Shown here piece after piece: positions 33,214 to 44,921 of a stretch of DNA of 64,000 nucleotides. The notes below the pieces were generated by a model. That model was not told the origin of the DNA and ran no database searches. It saw only the letters and a list, made by a program, of their open reading frames with translations. The position numbers and the translations under genes were made by a program. The stretch's first letter is position 1. Each line of letters starts with the position of its first letter. Source of the DNA: Lepidostoma basale (Eukaryota; Arthropoda; Insecta; Trichoptera; Lepidostomatidae); the NCBI GenBank assembly GCA_022606425.2, contig JAHDVF020001377.1, positions 1 through 64,000 on the forward strand. Direction: 5' to 3'.

Positions 33214-33740
33214 TGTTAAACATATCTGGTTTAAGTTTGCCATATAGATAGGAGTGACATCTCCAGGCGGCTTCTAACAATGCGCTAATGGCAGGGTGGC
33301 CTTTCACATTGTGTTAAAAAGATGTTCTGCTTAATGGTTAATAAACATAAATATTCATAGATGGCGTTAGTATGTAGAATATATAGATTAATCTTAGAGA
33401 TTAACATATGTAAACAAAATCTTCATAGATGGCGCATTGAAACTGACATGTGAATTCTGGTGTTGGACTTTAACATATATACAATTTCCAAAAATTTGTC
33501 AGACATGGTCATAAGAAAGGTGGAATGGGGAATGTTGTAATTACATAAAGTGTGCACTTAACCCAACCAATGACAGGTCATAAGTCCTGTAAACACCTTG
33601 ATCAACCATATTCAGTTTCCAATTTGCATCTTCGTCTCTATTGAGATACAATTAAATCACGAATTGATAACCCACAATGGGTGAAATCCAGTATTCATAC
33701 GAATATTGTATACACAAGTATATGTATTTATTCAAAAAAT
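33214..33740 (-). mobile_element. MITE, longest single-orientation copy
   Basis: Adds an upstream part (GAGTGACATCTCCAGGCGGC, GGCCTTTCACATTGTGTTAA, ATAGATGGCGTTAGTATG) to the common core and terminal block. The same parts in the same order occur at 37430-37815, so the family's full length is at least about 500 bp. Confidence 0.7.
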
Positions 33741-33767
33741 ATAGTAAACATATTAACTGTTTAAATA

Positions 33768-33950
33768 AAAACGTTGCACGATCAAATAAATCAAATATTG
33801 AATATCGGCCACGTGAGATGTCAGAGAAATCGACGCGCGTGCATGACACGATGTAGGAATGTTGAGGAAGCGAGAGAAATATGTCAGGAAAGAAAAGTGT
33901 CGCAGTTTATACTTTTTGTCTTCCCCTTTGGGTAGACGGCGTGATGTTTC
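33768..33950 (+). pseudogene. LINE family A, 3' tail
   Basis: GTTGCACGATCAAATAAATC through CGACGCGCGTGCATGACACG to GACGGCGTGATG. It lacks the GTTAG repeats at its end. Confidence 0.7.
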
Positions 33951-33994
33951 TTTTGAAATTGTATAAAACTTATATAAAACATACGTTTTTGAAA

Positions 33995-34290
33995 GTTACC
34001 AATATTTGTAGACAAATACTGGATTTTACCCATTGCGGGTTAATCATTTTTAAGGATTGATTGTATCTTAATAGAGCCGAAGATGTAAATTGTTTTTTTG
34101 GAAACAGAATATGGTGGTCGAGGCGTTTACAGGACTTATAACATCTTACTAACACCACGTCTGACAATTTTTTTGGAAGTTGTATATATGCTACTATGTT
34201 GCACCACACTTCACATATTATTAGTTCAATCTACACTTTCGCCATCTATTAAAAATAGGTGTTAATAGGTGTAATCAGCATAATGCTTTT
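33995..34290 (+). mobile_element. MITE copy, partly deleted
   Basis: Terminal block AATATTTGTAGACAAATACT with GGATTTTACCCATTGCGGGT, then TGTATCTTAATAGAGCCGAA and AGGCGTTTACAGGACTTATA. The TGACCTGTCATTGGTTGGGT segment is missing, and the element resumes at ACTAACACCACGTCTGACAA. Confidence 0.65.
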
Positions 34291-34894
34291 TTTAACATTG
34301 AGTTTTACATCATTGTTCATGAAATAAATGTTTTTTATATTAACGGAATTTTGAATTCGCAATATCACTGGTTGCTAAAATAATGTGCGTTGTTGTATTG
34401 AGTTTCTAGGTAATTGCCGAGATGTAAATATGAATTTCGCTCGTTAATTTGCGTTATACTTTGCAAAAACCTTAAAAATCGGGTTTCGGATAACACTTAG
34501 ACGAAAGATCATTAAAAATTCGATCGTTCATGATCGAATTTCGAAAACTTTGCCATAAATCAATCTAAGATTCGAGAATTTTCGCCCCTCGCTCATTATC
34601 TCCTTCAATATTCAATACTTTGGTGATTCGGTGACAGTTTTTTGTTTTCGGTAAATAATTCATCTCTTCCTGGGGCGATTATTCATTCTCATATTTCAAA
34701 AGATGAGATTTGAATAATTCATTGTTTGTAGTTAAAAATATTGCTTTCTTTTTAATTTTGTGAACACGTGTAAGGTATTGATTTCTCTTAATTACTTGAT
34801 ATTTAATTCAGTTTAATTTGAATATATTTTAAACAAATAATAATAATAAAAAAATGGTGTATTATTATAATATTAACGTCGTTGGTGCTACTTT
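34291..34894. other. AT-rich single-copy DNA
   Basis: No repeat match. It contains the palindrome ATTCGATCGTTCATGATCGAAT near 34530 (ATTCGATC...GATCGAAT). No gene recognised. Confidence 0.35.
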
Positions 34895-35395
34895 GGTCTC
34901 TATAAGCACCTTAAGTTGCGATTACTGTCCAGAAAGACAAATATCACACTGTATAAAACACTGATAAGACCAGTTCTTACATATGCCTCGGAGACTTGGA
35001 CAAACGTGATGAAATAAAGATGAACTGATTCGAAAAGAAGATCCTCGGACCCATTAAGGATGATCAGACATGGAGAAGGAGATACAACACAGAGCTCTAA
35101 AATCAATACCAGGACGTCAGCGTGGTCAAGATTATAAAGATTAACAGACTGCGCAGGCTAGGGTACTTGCACCGCATGGGGGATCTGGAGCTCCCCAAAA
35201 GGGTGTTGTTTGACAATCCAGTAGGGCGAAGAAGCGTCGGCAGGACAAGACTGTGATGGTTGGATGGTGCCGTGGCAGACTGTCAATTCCTGGAGTAGCA
35301 AGGCTGTGAGGTGGCGGCCAGAGACAGGACGGGATTGAGACATTTCTTGGAGAAGGCCAAGAGATATAGCGCCGGAGAAGAAGAAGAATATTAAC
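34895..35395 (+). pseudogene. LINE RT C-terminal region (family H)
   Basis: Across three frames one can read LYKTLIRPVLTYASETW-like residues, then LYQEYQDVSVVKIIKINRLR-like, LGYLHRMGDLELPKRVLFDN and GRRSVGRTRL, ending at a GAAGAAGAAG tail. This is an RTE-like C-terminal region with several indels, about 500 bp of 3' end. Confidence 0.65.
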
Positions 35396-35574
35396 GTCGT
35401 TTTTTTAGAAAAATTAGAGAACGTTATAAAAGCCTTTAAATAATCTCAAAAAAGGACTAAAAAAATCATAAAAAAATGTCGCCATGGAATTCTATAGTAT
35501 TTTCTTACCTTCCCAAACTTTTCTGAACTACCTTCCTCTATACAAAAAAAAAACAACACTTCTCCCATAATCTT

Positions 35575-35725
35575 CTTCTTCTTCTAGGTGTGTCTCCACA
35601 ACAGTCTTCCACTGGCTCCTGTCCCTGGCCATGTCTCTCCAATCTCTATATCTTTCTAATTTCTCCCTGTCATTTTCATAGTTTGCTTTGTCTTGGTCTG
35701 TTTTCGCACGGCACCCATCGAGACA
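35575..35725 (-). pseudogene. LINE tail, minus strand
   Basis: CTTCTTCTTCTAGGTGTGTC at the left. The minus strand reads RDWRDMARDRSQWKTVVETH-like residues, typical of an RTE-like C-terminal tail. Confidence 0.55.
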
Positions 35726-36006
35726 TAATATTTTCCCATAATAATGTTGTCATACCAAATATTAGCATATGGTTACAAATTATCTTTATCTTTTTATAAT
35801 CACAAATTTGAAGATGAAAAGATTATCAAATTAAATTTTCATATGAAGCACTCACATTGTGGTAAATTTTAAAAATATTAAATAAATTAAAAAACTTTGT
35901 TTCTTCTATATTCTCCATAACTTTTTGTTGCGGATGTTTAATGTATCTTTTTTATATACTTTGTATACAACACACACTTTATAAAAAAAATTTAAATTAA
36001 AAACCC

Positions 36007-36041
36007 ATACATGTTTTGGACAAACAAGCCCTTCATCAGTG
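36007..36041 (-). ncRNA. Hammerhead-like motif, family C, degraded
   Basis: Minus strand: CTGATGAAGGGCTTGTTTGTCCAAAACATGT. CTGATGA and stem III ACATGT are intact but GAAA has become AAAA, and the stem I flanks do not pair. Probably a dead copy. Confidence 0.4.
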
Positions 36042-36099
36042 ATATTTTTTTAAATATTTACAACTAGTTGGCATCAATTTTAATAACCAACCGGACGTT

Positions 36100-36400
36100 G
36101 TCAAATTTATAAAACTTCAACGGCTTAGATGGTCTGGACATCTGGTGTGAATGGAAGAGCTATCAACACCCGCACAGTTGTCATTTACAAGAACGGAGGG
36201 AAGACGTAGCGTGGGAAGACCGCGGCTCTGTTGGCTTGAAGGTGTTCTGAAGAACCTGCAATTATTTGGAATTAGTTCTGAGGAGTGGAAGTCGAGAGCT
36301 CAGGATGGGGTTGGCTTGAGAAACTTTTTGGAGGTGGCCGAGTTCTACCCAGGACTGTAGAGCCACAGAGAAAATAGTGTGAAAAATGCTTCCCTAGAAC
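36100..36400 (+). pseudogene. LINE 3' tail
   Basis: Reads LQRLRWSGHLV, stop, then MEELSTPAQLSFTR, GRRSVGRPRLCWLEGVLKNL, SSEEWKSRAQDGVGLRNFLE and a stop at 36358-36360. This is the usual RT tail pattern of RTE-like elements. Confidence 0.65.
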
Positions 36401-36469
36401 GGGTTACCCTAGTTGGGAGATATTTAAACCATGTACTTGGTTACTGCTCAAAAAATTAATATATTATAA

Positions 36470-37160
36470 GGTGTATAACTTTGTTTCCGCCGTTTTTTTT
36501 CCAAAATTCGAGGCTTTATCGTAAAAAAACTGGTTATACATTTATGATTCAAAGTATTGTCCATCGTTGGCCACTACTTTCTCCCATCTTTCGGGCAGCA
36601 TACGAATCCCGCGTTGAAAAAACTGGTCATCTTTTGAAGCGATCCACGAATCGATCCAATTTTTTACTTCTTCATAAGACCGGAAGTGCTGGTCAGCTAG
36701 GCCGTGTGCCATTGATCGAAACAAGTGATAGTCCGAGGGAACAACGTCTGGAGAATACGGCGGGTGGGGTAGGACTTCCCATTTCAAAGTTTCCAAGTAT
36801 GTCTTGACCACTTTCGCAACATGGGGTCGAGCATTGTCATGCTGGGATATCCCCATGATTTTCTGCATTTGGGATTATCGTAATGAACTCATTTCTCGTC
36901 CCCAGTCACAATGCGATGCAGAAATCCCTTCCGTCTTTGCCTTGCAAGCAGCTGTTCACAAACACACAAACGCCGTTCAACATCTCTCGGCTTTAACTCG
37001 TACGGCACCCAATTTCCTTGTTTCTGAATCATTCCCATGACTTTCAGGCGTTTTGAAATGGCTAGTTGCGTCACTCCCAATGATCCTGCCAATTCTTGTT
37101 GCGTTTGACACGAGTCTTGATCAAGTAATGAACGAATAATATACGAATACCTATTATATA
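36470..37160 (-). pseudogene. mariner transposase relic (Mos1-like), internally deleted
   Basis: A cut-and-paste transposase of the mariner group, broken. On the minus strand the N-terminal part reads DSCQTQQELAGSLGVTQLAI (helix-turn-helix), then WVPYELKPRDVERR and HRIVTGDEK, containing the first catalytic Asp (about 36892). The next Trp codon is a stop. After VHYDNPK and KSWGYP the sequence jumps, with a frame shift, to QHDNARPHVAKVV (second Asp, about 36848) and PYSPDVVPSDYHLF (third Asp, about 36742), so the segment between is lost (roughly 80 residues in relatives). Asp2 to Asp3 spacing is 34 residues, matching DD34D. It ends with FRSYEEVKNWIDSWIASKDD and ERWEKVVANDGQYFES. The upstream 5' end is missing. 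The probable 3' terminus is AGGTGTATAACTTTG at 36470 beside TA. Confidence 0.9.
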
Positions 37161-37429
37161 ATATTACGAGAGAGGGGGTGTTGGATTTCGTTGTTATTGA
37201 AAAAGGGACGGGGAACAAATAAATTTGGTAATCTGTGTTCTTCGCATAAGATAACATACTCGTATGTCGGGAGGAGATTTAGATATTGTAAGCTAATGAG
37301 GTCAAAATTGTTTTATGCCGTAGCTGCTGAAATTTAAAAATAAATTGAAATTACACGAAACGAATAAATTCGAAGAAACTAGTTTTAGTTAGTTAAAAAA
37401 CTGGTCCAAGTTAAAAAGCATAAAAATTG

Positions 37430-37815
37430 GAGAGACATCTTCAGGCGTTATCTAGCAATGTATGTTAATGGCGGTAGCCTTTCACATTGCGTTAATAAAG
37501 ATCTTCTGCTTAATGCTTAATCCAATCTTAAGAGATGGCGCTAGTGTACTAACATTGTAGCATATTACATCTTCCAAAAATTTGTCAGACGTGGTGGTCG
37601 TAAGAAGGGCGCAATGGGGAATGTTGTATTACATAAAGCGTGCGCTTAACCCAACCAATGACAGGTCATAAGTCCTGTAAACGCCTCGACCACCATAATC
37701 TGTTTCCCATTTGCATCTTCTTCTCTATTGAGATACAATTAATCCTTAAAATGATAACCCGCAATGGGTAAAATCCAGTATTCGTCTACAAGTATTTGTA
37801 TACATTCAAAATGTT
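37430..37815 (-). mobile_element. MITE copy, near full length
   Basis: GAGAGACATCTTCAGGCGTT, AGCCTTTCACATTGCGTTAA, AGAGATGGCGCTAGTGTACT, ATGACAGGTCATAAGTCCTG, TCTCTATTGAGATACAATTA, then AATCCAGTATTCGTCTACAA. Same order as 33214-33740. Confidence 0.7.
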
Positions 37816-37895
37816 GAAACTTGTTTTGTTATTTCAAGATTTAACGGAATTAAAAAAACTGAATTTAACTTTGGGTAGTATAAAAACATAATAAA

Positions 37896-37899
<4 letters not shown>

Positions 37900-37939
<40 letters not shown>

Positions 37940-37961
37940 TACATATTATTACATATATTAC

Positions 37962-38013
<52 letters not shown>

Positions 38014-38158
38014 TACATATATATATATATTATATTATTACATATATATATATATTATTATATTATATATATATATATACATATATTACATATATTATAT
38101 TATATTATACATATATTACATACATATATTATACATATATATATTATTATTATATATA

Positions 38159-38252
<94 letters not shown>

Positions 38253-38265
38253 TCGTATATATACT
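37900..38265. repeat. Compound (TA)n microsatellite
   Basis: TA runs interspersed with TATTA, TTACATA and ACTCG variants. Translations are Tyr-Ile runs and are not genes. Confidence 0.9.
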
Positions 38266-38750
38266 CGTATATAGAATAAAAATCCTCTCACTTTTATGTA
38301 AAAAAAGAGAGAGGTTATATTTAAAGGCAAGTATTTACCTTTGCGGTGACCCTGCGGTTGCTGTAAGGGTAGGGCCCTTGACAAAGGTTCTATTTCAGAC
38401 CTGCACAAAAAATTTCACATTTTAATAAAGTTATTTCATAATATTTCTTTGGTCAGTAAAAACTTTAGAACGGGCTCAGCTGTTTTTAAATAATTTATTC
38501 TTGACAATGAAATTAATTTTATATGGTTGCTTGGGTAATAAAACTCCCTTTAATAAAATCAAACTTTATAAATATTTTTATATTTTATATAGTATTTTCA
38601 AACAAATTTAATAGTAGATTATTTGGTTCTGGCAATAGAATTTTAAGTTTGCAAAATTGTCAACAGATTTCATATTTAATTTTAACTATGACTAACCACA
38701 ATCATGAGTTTTTTGCCCTATAAATAGTAAGTCTTTGCATTTGTTACTTT
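38266..38750. other. AT-rich spacer
   Basis: No gene or repeat recognised beyond the flanking microsatellite. Confidence 0.35.
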
Positions 38751-38756
38751 AGTTTA

Positions 38757-38860
38757 TTGTAACACCTGATGATGCCACCATCGGTTGGCGAAACAGCTGT
38801 CGCGACAGAATAAAAATAAATTATGATATTATAACAGTGTTTTAAATTTTAACAGTAATA
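38757..38860 (+). repeat. Family A motif with right arm
   Basis: Hammerhead-like motif at 38757-38807: TTGTAACAC, CTGATGA, GCCACC with GGTTGGC, GAAA, ACAGCTGT, C, GCGACA. All core boxes are intact and the stem I partner is present. The arm ATTATGATATTATAACAGTG follows. Confidence 0.6.
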
Positions 38861-38929
38861 AATTAAGATGTCATCAAGTGTAATTGGCCAGGCTTTAATT
38901 ATTTGATATGAAAATATATCATCACATGG

Positions 38930-39300
38930 AACTGGAACTGGCGGAAGAAGGAAGAGAGCAGGATAAATGCGGTAGATATGAGGTTCCTAAGACGTATGTG
39001 TGGTAGAACGATATACGACAGAATCTCAAATGCTGATATAATAATGGATTGTAGAGCGGAAGAAGGTATTATATTATGAACAAAATTATGAAAGGATCGC
39101 TGCGTTGGTTCGGACATATGGAACGCATGGATGAAGAAAGAATGGTTAAGAAAGTATACGTTAATTATTTAAATGGGGTACGGAGTCGAGGCAGACCGAG
39201 GAAAACATGGCATGACCAAATTAATCAAATTTTAAAGGTTAGAAGTCTCATTCTCTCTGCCTACCCCTGCGGGGAACCGGCGTGATGGTTTGTTTGTTTG
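38930..39300 (+). pseudogene. LINE family A, 3' fragment
   Basis: MELELAEEG-like start (WNWRKKEE equivalent), MRFLRRMCGRTIYDRISN, then NKIMKGSLRWFGHMERMDEE, YVNYLNGVRSRGRPRKTWHD and QINQILK. The block after that (GHVRSQ...) is deleted. It ends with CTGCCTACCCCTGCGGGG and a GTTTG-type tail instead of GTTAG. Confidence 0.75.
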
Positions 39301-39859
39301 TTTGAGAATATAAAATATTACATAATTTAGAATGTAATAAGGATACTTTACTTTGTACAAAACGTTTTTAAAAGTGTTGGTAAATTACATATATATCCGT
39401 AGATGTCTATTCCTATATTCTATAGTTTATAAATTTCCGTGATGCTTTGCTTAATTTACGGCCGGTACATAAACCTGGCCATGATGTTTCCAATTTACAT
39501 AAAATTACCATTCTATTTAAACATATTCGTTGAAGCGCCTCGTTAACACCTCATTTATTTTTCAGGACATTTATTTTTACGAAACTGCGTCTCTGGAGAA
39601 CGTTTTTAAGCCGGAATAAGATTACATCGGGCGGTGTTAGGTTTGGCCCCGCCATTCAATGCCCTGTATGGCCCGTTACTGCGTATGCCAAATAGTATCA
39701 CCGTTCGTCAAAAGAGTAACAAAGGGGAGCCGATGTAGGGTCTGGGGTAATAGTGTGCAAGTACTCCCGAAGGAGGTTCAAAGTATACAGTCCTTGCGTG
39801 GATTCGGCTCTAGGGCCATTTTCATCAATACTGGCTCGTTAATATCCATATACATCAAC
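39301..39859. other. Spacer with GC-richer single-copy block
   Basis: About 39590-39800 (GGGCGGTGTTAGGTTTGGCC and following) is unmatched and less AT-rich. No recognisable coding content. Confidence 0.4.
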
Positions 39860-40435
39860 ATCTGTATATGGACAAATGTATGAAAGAGCTGAAAGGGTTG
39901 GATGTAGGTGCCAAAATGAGCGGAGTGTCAGTTAGCTGTCTCTTGTATGCGGATGACGCTGTCCTACTTGCAGACAACGAGCATGAACTACAAGTCCTGG
40001 CGAATTGTTTGTATGAGGTATGCATGCGGAATGATCTGATGATGAATGTTAATAAGTCCAAGGTAATGATTTTTGAAAAGGAAGAAACCATGACAGTCAG
40101 TAACATTAGCGTGAATGGTGAAAATTTGGAGCAAGTAGTTGAGTTCGTGTATTTAGATAGTATTATACTTACAAGAGATGGGCGAGTGGAGAGGGATATT
40201 TAAAGAAGGGTTGGGGCAGGCAACAAGGAGAATGGTGCAATTAAAGTTGTCATCGCAAATAAAAACCTATCCAAAAAAGCTAAAATAGCAGTGCACAATG
40301 GTGTTATTGTACTGACCCTCATGTATGGAAGCATGAAACTGGCAAAAAAAGGATGAAAGTATAATAAATGCAGTATAAATGAAATCTCTTAGAGGAATGT
40401 GTATATACTCTGTATACGATAGAGTGTCTCCGAAT
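39860..40435 (+). pseudogene. LINE family A, RT fragment with YADD
   Basis: Open from MDKCMKELKGLDVGAKMSGV through CLLYADDAVLLADNEHE (YADD at 39946-39957), MMNVNKSKVMIFEKEE and NGENLEQVVEFVYLDS to a stop at about 40203. The region to LYDRVS follows with many lesions. It is truncated at both ends (motif A and B are absent, no 3' UTR), so it is not a simple 5'-truncated insertion. Confidence 0.8.
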
Positions 40436-41999
40436 CTCACCGCAGCTTTTGAACCATGTGCATATGTTGCCGCCACCTAGTTAAATACGCCACTCAATTG
40501 AACGTCTAGGCTGATAATGAAATGGCGGCCGGTAGTTGAATAAATTAAGACAGCTCAACGTTTTAGTTCTAATTTTTACCACTGCAACGCCAGCAATCAT
40601 CTTGCAATATTATCTTCAACTGTCAGTCCGCAATTGATAACGTGTGTTGTTGTAAAAAGCAACACGATTTTCAAACAAAAAAGAGAGAAAGCATGCGTAT
40701 AGGGGATGTGGGATGTTTTATTTAAAAATAAAACTAACTCTAACCTAAACGTACTGTTCTTCTTTACTACCGTACGAGTTTTGACATTGGCAGCAGGAAC
40801 AACAGGAATTAAAAAGCCGACGAAAGTTAAATGTAGCCGCATTCTCAATAAGCGTATAAAAAATGTGTTGTATATTTAACAGTGAATAATAATTAATACG
40901 CGAATGAAACATGTAATTCAATACATGCAATTTTACATTCGAATTCGAAATTCAAAATGCTTAAAAATAAAAAAATATGCACGTTGAACGAAATGAAAAA
41001 GTATAATATCGTATACATTTGGAAAAGATTAACAAACTGAGCCCAGATCCAAACTTTAGAGTTAGGTTCGAAGAACGTTTTTGAAAAGAGTCTACATATT
41101 TTTTATTTCACTTTTCAAAATACGTTGCTTACATTGATAGAGACCTTTTGAGGGAAAAAAATAAACAAAATGCTTTTTATTCACGTTGTTCGTGTTGGCC
41201 TTTTCTTCGTCTCTTTGTATGGCGCCGTTACTCCTAGTTCCACCCTGGATGGAGTTGAATAACTTACGCGGATTGGGACTACAAAAAGCCCAAACGGATT
41301 CAGGTATCCGCCGAGGAATATCAATCCAATCTCATTTTTGTGAAAAGAGTATGTAGATTGGGAGAACTAAATTAAGTTTAGTGGGAGTCCTTTAAAGTCA
41401 CCGTTTGAATATGCCCCATGTCGAACAGAGGCTGCATTACTGTATCAAAAGATGAATAGGTTTAGGGCGATGATATTACCTAAGGCCTATATCGATATCA
41501 TCCACGGAATCTTAAAACGGCCAAATCCAAATGCCAAAAGAAATAAGTACACGGTTCGAATATCGATTTTTTCGTACCTTTTTTTATTCATTCAAACAAT
41601 TCGAATGTTTTAAACTCAAATCTCATATTTGTGGCTTCGAATGAAGCCCCAAATTTATGAGGATTTAAATAAAATATAAATTAAAGAGTTTTTAATATTG
41701 TTTTTCCGAAGATGAAGGTATAAACACTTCAAAGCAAACTGACAAAAATAACCTAGAAAATCCACAAAAACAACTTTTTTGAATTCCACAATGATAACGC
41801 ATTCAATAAAAAATGATTAATTTGTAGTTCAAAAGTTTAAAATAAATATAAAAAGAGAAAGCGATCGATTGCAGTGATCTCTATAATGTAGTCAAAAAAC
41901 AGATTAATAAAGCAGCATCTCCGAATGCCTGAAAGACACTGTTGGGACGTAACATTATGCTAGTGGAAAGCAAAGTCTAGATCTATAAAACATGCAGCA
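40436..41999. other. Single-copy region, no gene recognised
   Basis: The longest stretch without recognised repeats. About 40440-40560 and 41190-41320 are less AT-rich. A 46-codon frame starts with ATGGCGCCG at 41219 and ends at about 41358. It shows no recognisable features. Confidence 0.35.
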
Positions 42000-42345
42000 G
42001 ACCTACAATGACTTATAGAATCGAAGCAAAAGCAGACATTGTCAGAACGAAACATCTTCTCAGAACATTAGAAATGAAAACATTGTGACCTATCGTAGTG
42101 AGAATCCTTAGGGATTGAAAACAACCTTGAACAAAATTGATAACAAAGATGGAGGGAGTAGGCAGAGAAGATGTTTCTGCTGGGACCACATCAAGAGGAT
42201 GGACCCAGCGTGGTTTCCTAAGTTCGAGATGCACAAGATTCCAGAGGGCTATCGTCCACCAGGACGACTACCAAATAAATGGTCAGAAAGCTGCATCATA
42301 GATGATATTGTGAGATGGAGTAAGCGGAGAAGACTATTCTGAAGA
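42000..42345 (+). pseudogene. LINE family F-like RT C-terminal fragment
   Basis: Reads TYRIEAKADIVRTKHLLRTL-like residues early, then WDHIKRMDPAWFPKFE, EGYRPPGRLPNKWSES, with indels. Similar in order to 29725-30220 on the other strand. Confidence 0.6.
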
Positions 42346-42404
42346 AATAACGTTAAGATCACCTTATAAATGTGAAATTATTAAAATGTATTATCGGATT
42401 TTTT

Positions 42405-42860
42405 ATGTTTGTTGGAGCTGGCAAAAGAAGAATGTGAAGCAGGATAAATGCCGTAGAAATGAGATCACTAAGAAGAATGTGCGGAAAACGTTCTATGATA
42501 GAATAACGAACGATGAAATAAGAAAGAAATGTAAGTCAGATGGCTGCATCATGGATAAAATTAAAAAAGGATCCCTGAGATGATTTGAACATATGGAACA
42601 AATGAATGAGAGTAGAATGGTTAAAAAGTTGTACACAAGCAGCGTGAGTGGAAAAAGAAGCCGAGGACGACCGAGGAAAACATGGCATGACCAAATTAAT
42701 CAATTACTAAAAGGTGGTCACATTCGATGTCGAAAAAATCGACGTGCGTGCATGGTACGATGTATTAATGTAGAAGAATCCCGGTATGCCAGGACAGAGC
42801 ATTGTGGCGATCCATCGTCTCTGCCTACCTCTCCGGGGAAATGGCGTGATGCTTAGTTAG
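42405..42860 (+). pseudogene. LINE family A (subfamily b), 3' fragment
   Basis: Reads CWSWQKKN, MRSLRRMCGKTFYDRITNDE-like residues (frame-broken), then KKLYTSSVSGKRSRGRPRKT, HDQINQLLKGGHIR and MVRCINVEES. It ends at CTACCTCTCCGGGGAAATGG and a short TTAGTTAG. Confidence 0.8.
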
Positions 42861-42944
42861 TTTAGTTTCTTATTTATGTATTTTTATATTTACAGCTATG
42901 ACTGCATCATAAAAGGTTCAGTGTTTGTTAAAAATAAATCTTAC

Positions 42945-43155
42945 GTCGTCTTTGGTCTGGTAGAATTAAAGTGACAGTAAAAATGACGATTGACTAGCTA
43001 CCTATCACATGTCATCAGAATCAATATACAAAAAATGTATACAAAATGTATACAAACGTGTTGAAAGCAACGGGAAACTTCAGCAATAAAAAGGCCCTAG
43101 TGGCACCCCAAAAACCAGCAAAGATGTTAATAGGCTTTGCTGTAAGCCGATCGAA
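42945..43155 (+). mobile_element. SINE without its tRNA head
   Basis: TCTTTGGTCTGGTAGAATTA, TAGCTACCTATCACATGTCA, then a tail with ATGTATACAAA repeats and CAAAGATGTTAATAGGCTTT. It is 5'-truncated inside the body. Confidence 0.6.
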
Positions 43156-43881
43156 AAAAACAAAAAATAAAAATAAAATACACATATTTTTTTTTAAATG
43201 GAAACATCTTAAAAAAATACCATTCTGTCGAATAAGTTATTCTGTAAAAAAGAAAGTAGAAAAAACCTTTGTCATTTTTCTATTTATTTTCCCACACTAC
43301 TTATCCAAACAATCGTTTTTACGGTGAAGAGATAATTTGATCTCGATTCTTAACGCCACTTCTCCCACTCGCTCATCTCGACACCCTTATTAATATTTCT
43401 GCACACACAAAAAGATTCATTATGTCGCCGGACGGAGGAGTTATTTTCCGGTGACAAAAAGAATCACTTAACACCAAGATGATATAAATTTGACCTCACG
43501 TTTCTTTTGTATCATTCTGAAGGGCAGTAGCGGTGTGTGGTATGAAATGAATTTTAAAAATAATTATAATTAACGAAAATTGATGGGATTTTATACATAT
43601 ATGATAAAGTCACATCAATTTTCGCTCCACTATTCTACCATATTCTGCTCCATTTACTAGTGTATATAAACAGCAACGAGCTGAAATTTCGTCACTTTTG
43701 ATAATGCCTTAGTAGGTGAAACATGTCATTCCCATTAACTGACGATTTTCGAGTATTCATTATTCAATATGGAGTTTTACATGATTGTTCAAGTTAAGAA
43801 AGATACTAAATAGGTACTCATGGAAGTACTTCCATGAGTAAATTTAGGGACAATAATGGGATAGTTAATAGAAAACCTTCG
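43156..43881. other. Spacer with one family E motif
   Basis: A 93-codon frame ends at 43327 and is unrecognised. A plus-strand family E motif lies at about 43690-43730 (TTGATAATGCC, AGGTGAAACATGTC), followed by the ATATGGAGTTTTACATGATT block seen beside other family E copies. Confidence 0.4.
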
Positions 43882-44105
43882 ACGACCTTCGTGGCTGAGT
43901 GGTAAGAGCTCTGACTTCCATTCCGAAGGTTCCGGGTTCGATCCCCAGCGATGGCAGTGTGATTGTCACACTGTCTTTGGTCTGGTGTAGAATTCTCGTG
44001 ACAATAAAATGGCGATAGATTGGCTACCTATCACATGTCATAAGAATCAATATAATACCTAAAAAATAAATGTATACAGTTATTGGGTTCAAACGACCTG
44101 TTGTA
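43882..44105 (+). mobile_element. tRNA-derived SINE, best-preserved head
   Basis: A box TGGCTGAGTGGT and B box GGTTCGATCCC are both good pol III promoter matches. The body has GTGTGATTGTCACACTG and CTACCTATCACATGTCATAA. The tail has AGTTATTGGGTTCAAACGAC and an A-rich end. This is the second tail type, also at 54215 and 55892. Confidence 0.85.
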
Positions 44106-44139
44106 TGCAAAAAAAAAAAAAAATAATAATATGTAAACA

Positions 44140-44590
44140 TTAACAGACCTTTTTGTATGGAAGTGAAGCTTGGAACTGACAAAGAAAAGTAGAATAATGC
44201 AGTAAAAATGAGATCTCTTATACGCAAGTATGTAAATCTGTACATGATAGTGTCAAATGAAAATATTAAAAGTGGTGCGAATCAAAGTGTTATGAAAGGG
44301 TCGTTTAGATGATTGGACACATTGATGGATTGAATGAAGACAGGATGGAGAAGAAATTAAATAAAATCAAACGACGAGAATGGAGCTAGAAATAGGGGAA
44401 AGCCGAGAAATGCGTAGGACGATTAAATTAATCAAATATTGAATATTGGCTATGTGAGGAGCCGGAGTTATCGACTTGCGTGCATGACACGATGTATGAA
44501 TGTTGAGAAAGTGAGAGAAGTACGTGGTGGTTCTTTTAACCGCCAACCCCTTCGGGGAGAAGGCCTGGTAATAAGTTAGTGAGTTAACAC
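44140..44590 (+). pseudogene. LINE family A, 3' fragment, heavily decayed
   Basis: LYGSEAWN equivalent (GTATGGAAGTGAAGCTTGGA), MRSLIRKYVNLYMIV, GSFR.LDTLMD, then GASRNRGKPRNA-like and NIGYVRSRS. It ends with AACCCCTTCGGGGAG and TTAGTGAGTTA. Confidence 0.7.
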
Positions 44591-44921
44591 AATGGTTCGT
44601 TTTTGTCATGACATGCATCAACTACTTTCATTAAATAATCAAAAATTTTAAAAACAAAAAAGCAATTAAAAATAACAAAAATATTTTAAGTAATCACATA
44701 AATTTAACGTCAAGACCAATCTTTGATTTATTTCATTTGTTGTTAGTTAATACCTGAACCCCAATAAGAACTTTAAATTATTATTTTAAATTTTAAATTT
44801 ATTCATAATATTTGTTATAACAAAAGCATAAACGTTCCAAAATAAATCATTATAACAGCTGTCAAAACTGACAATATTTGTAAACAATTTTACAATATTT
44901 TAAATATTTATTATATATAAT

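Noticed and set aside
41219..41358. A 46-codon ATG-started frame as a small gene
   Set aside because: No recognisable features, no conservation evidence available, and frames of this length are expected by chance.
43890..43970. A genuine tRNA gene
   Set aside because: A and B boxes are present, but there is no complete cloverleaf with acceptor stem, and the same head is joined to the same non-tRNA body in several copies, so it is a SINE.
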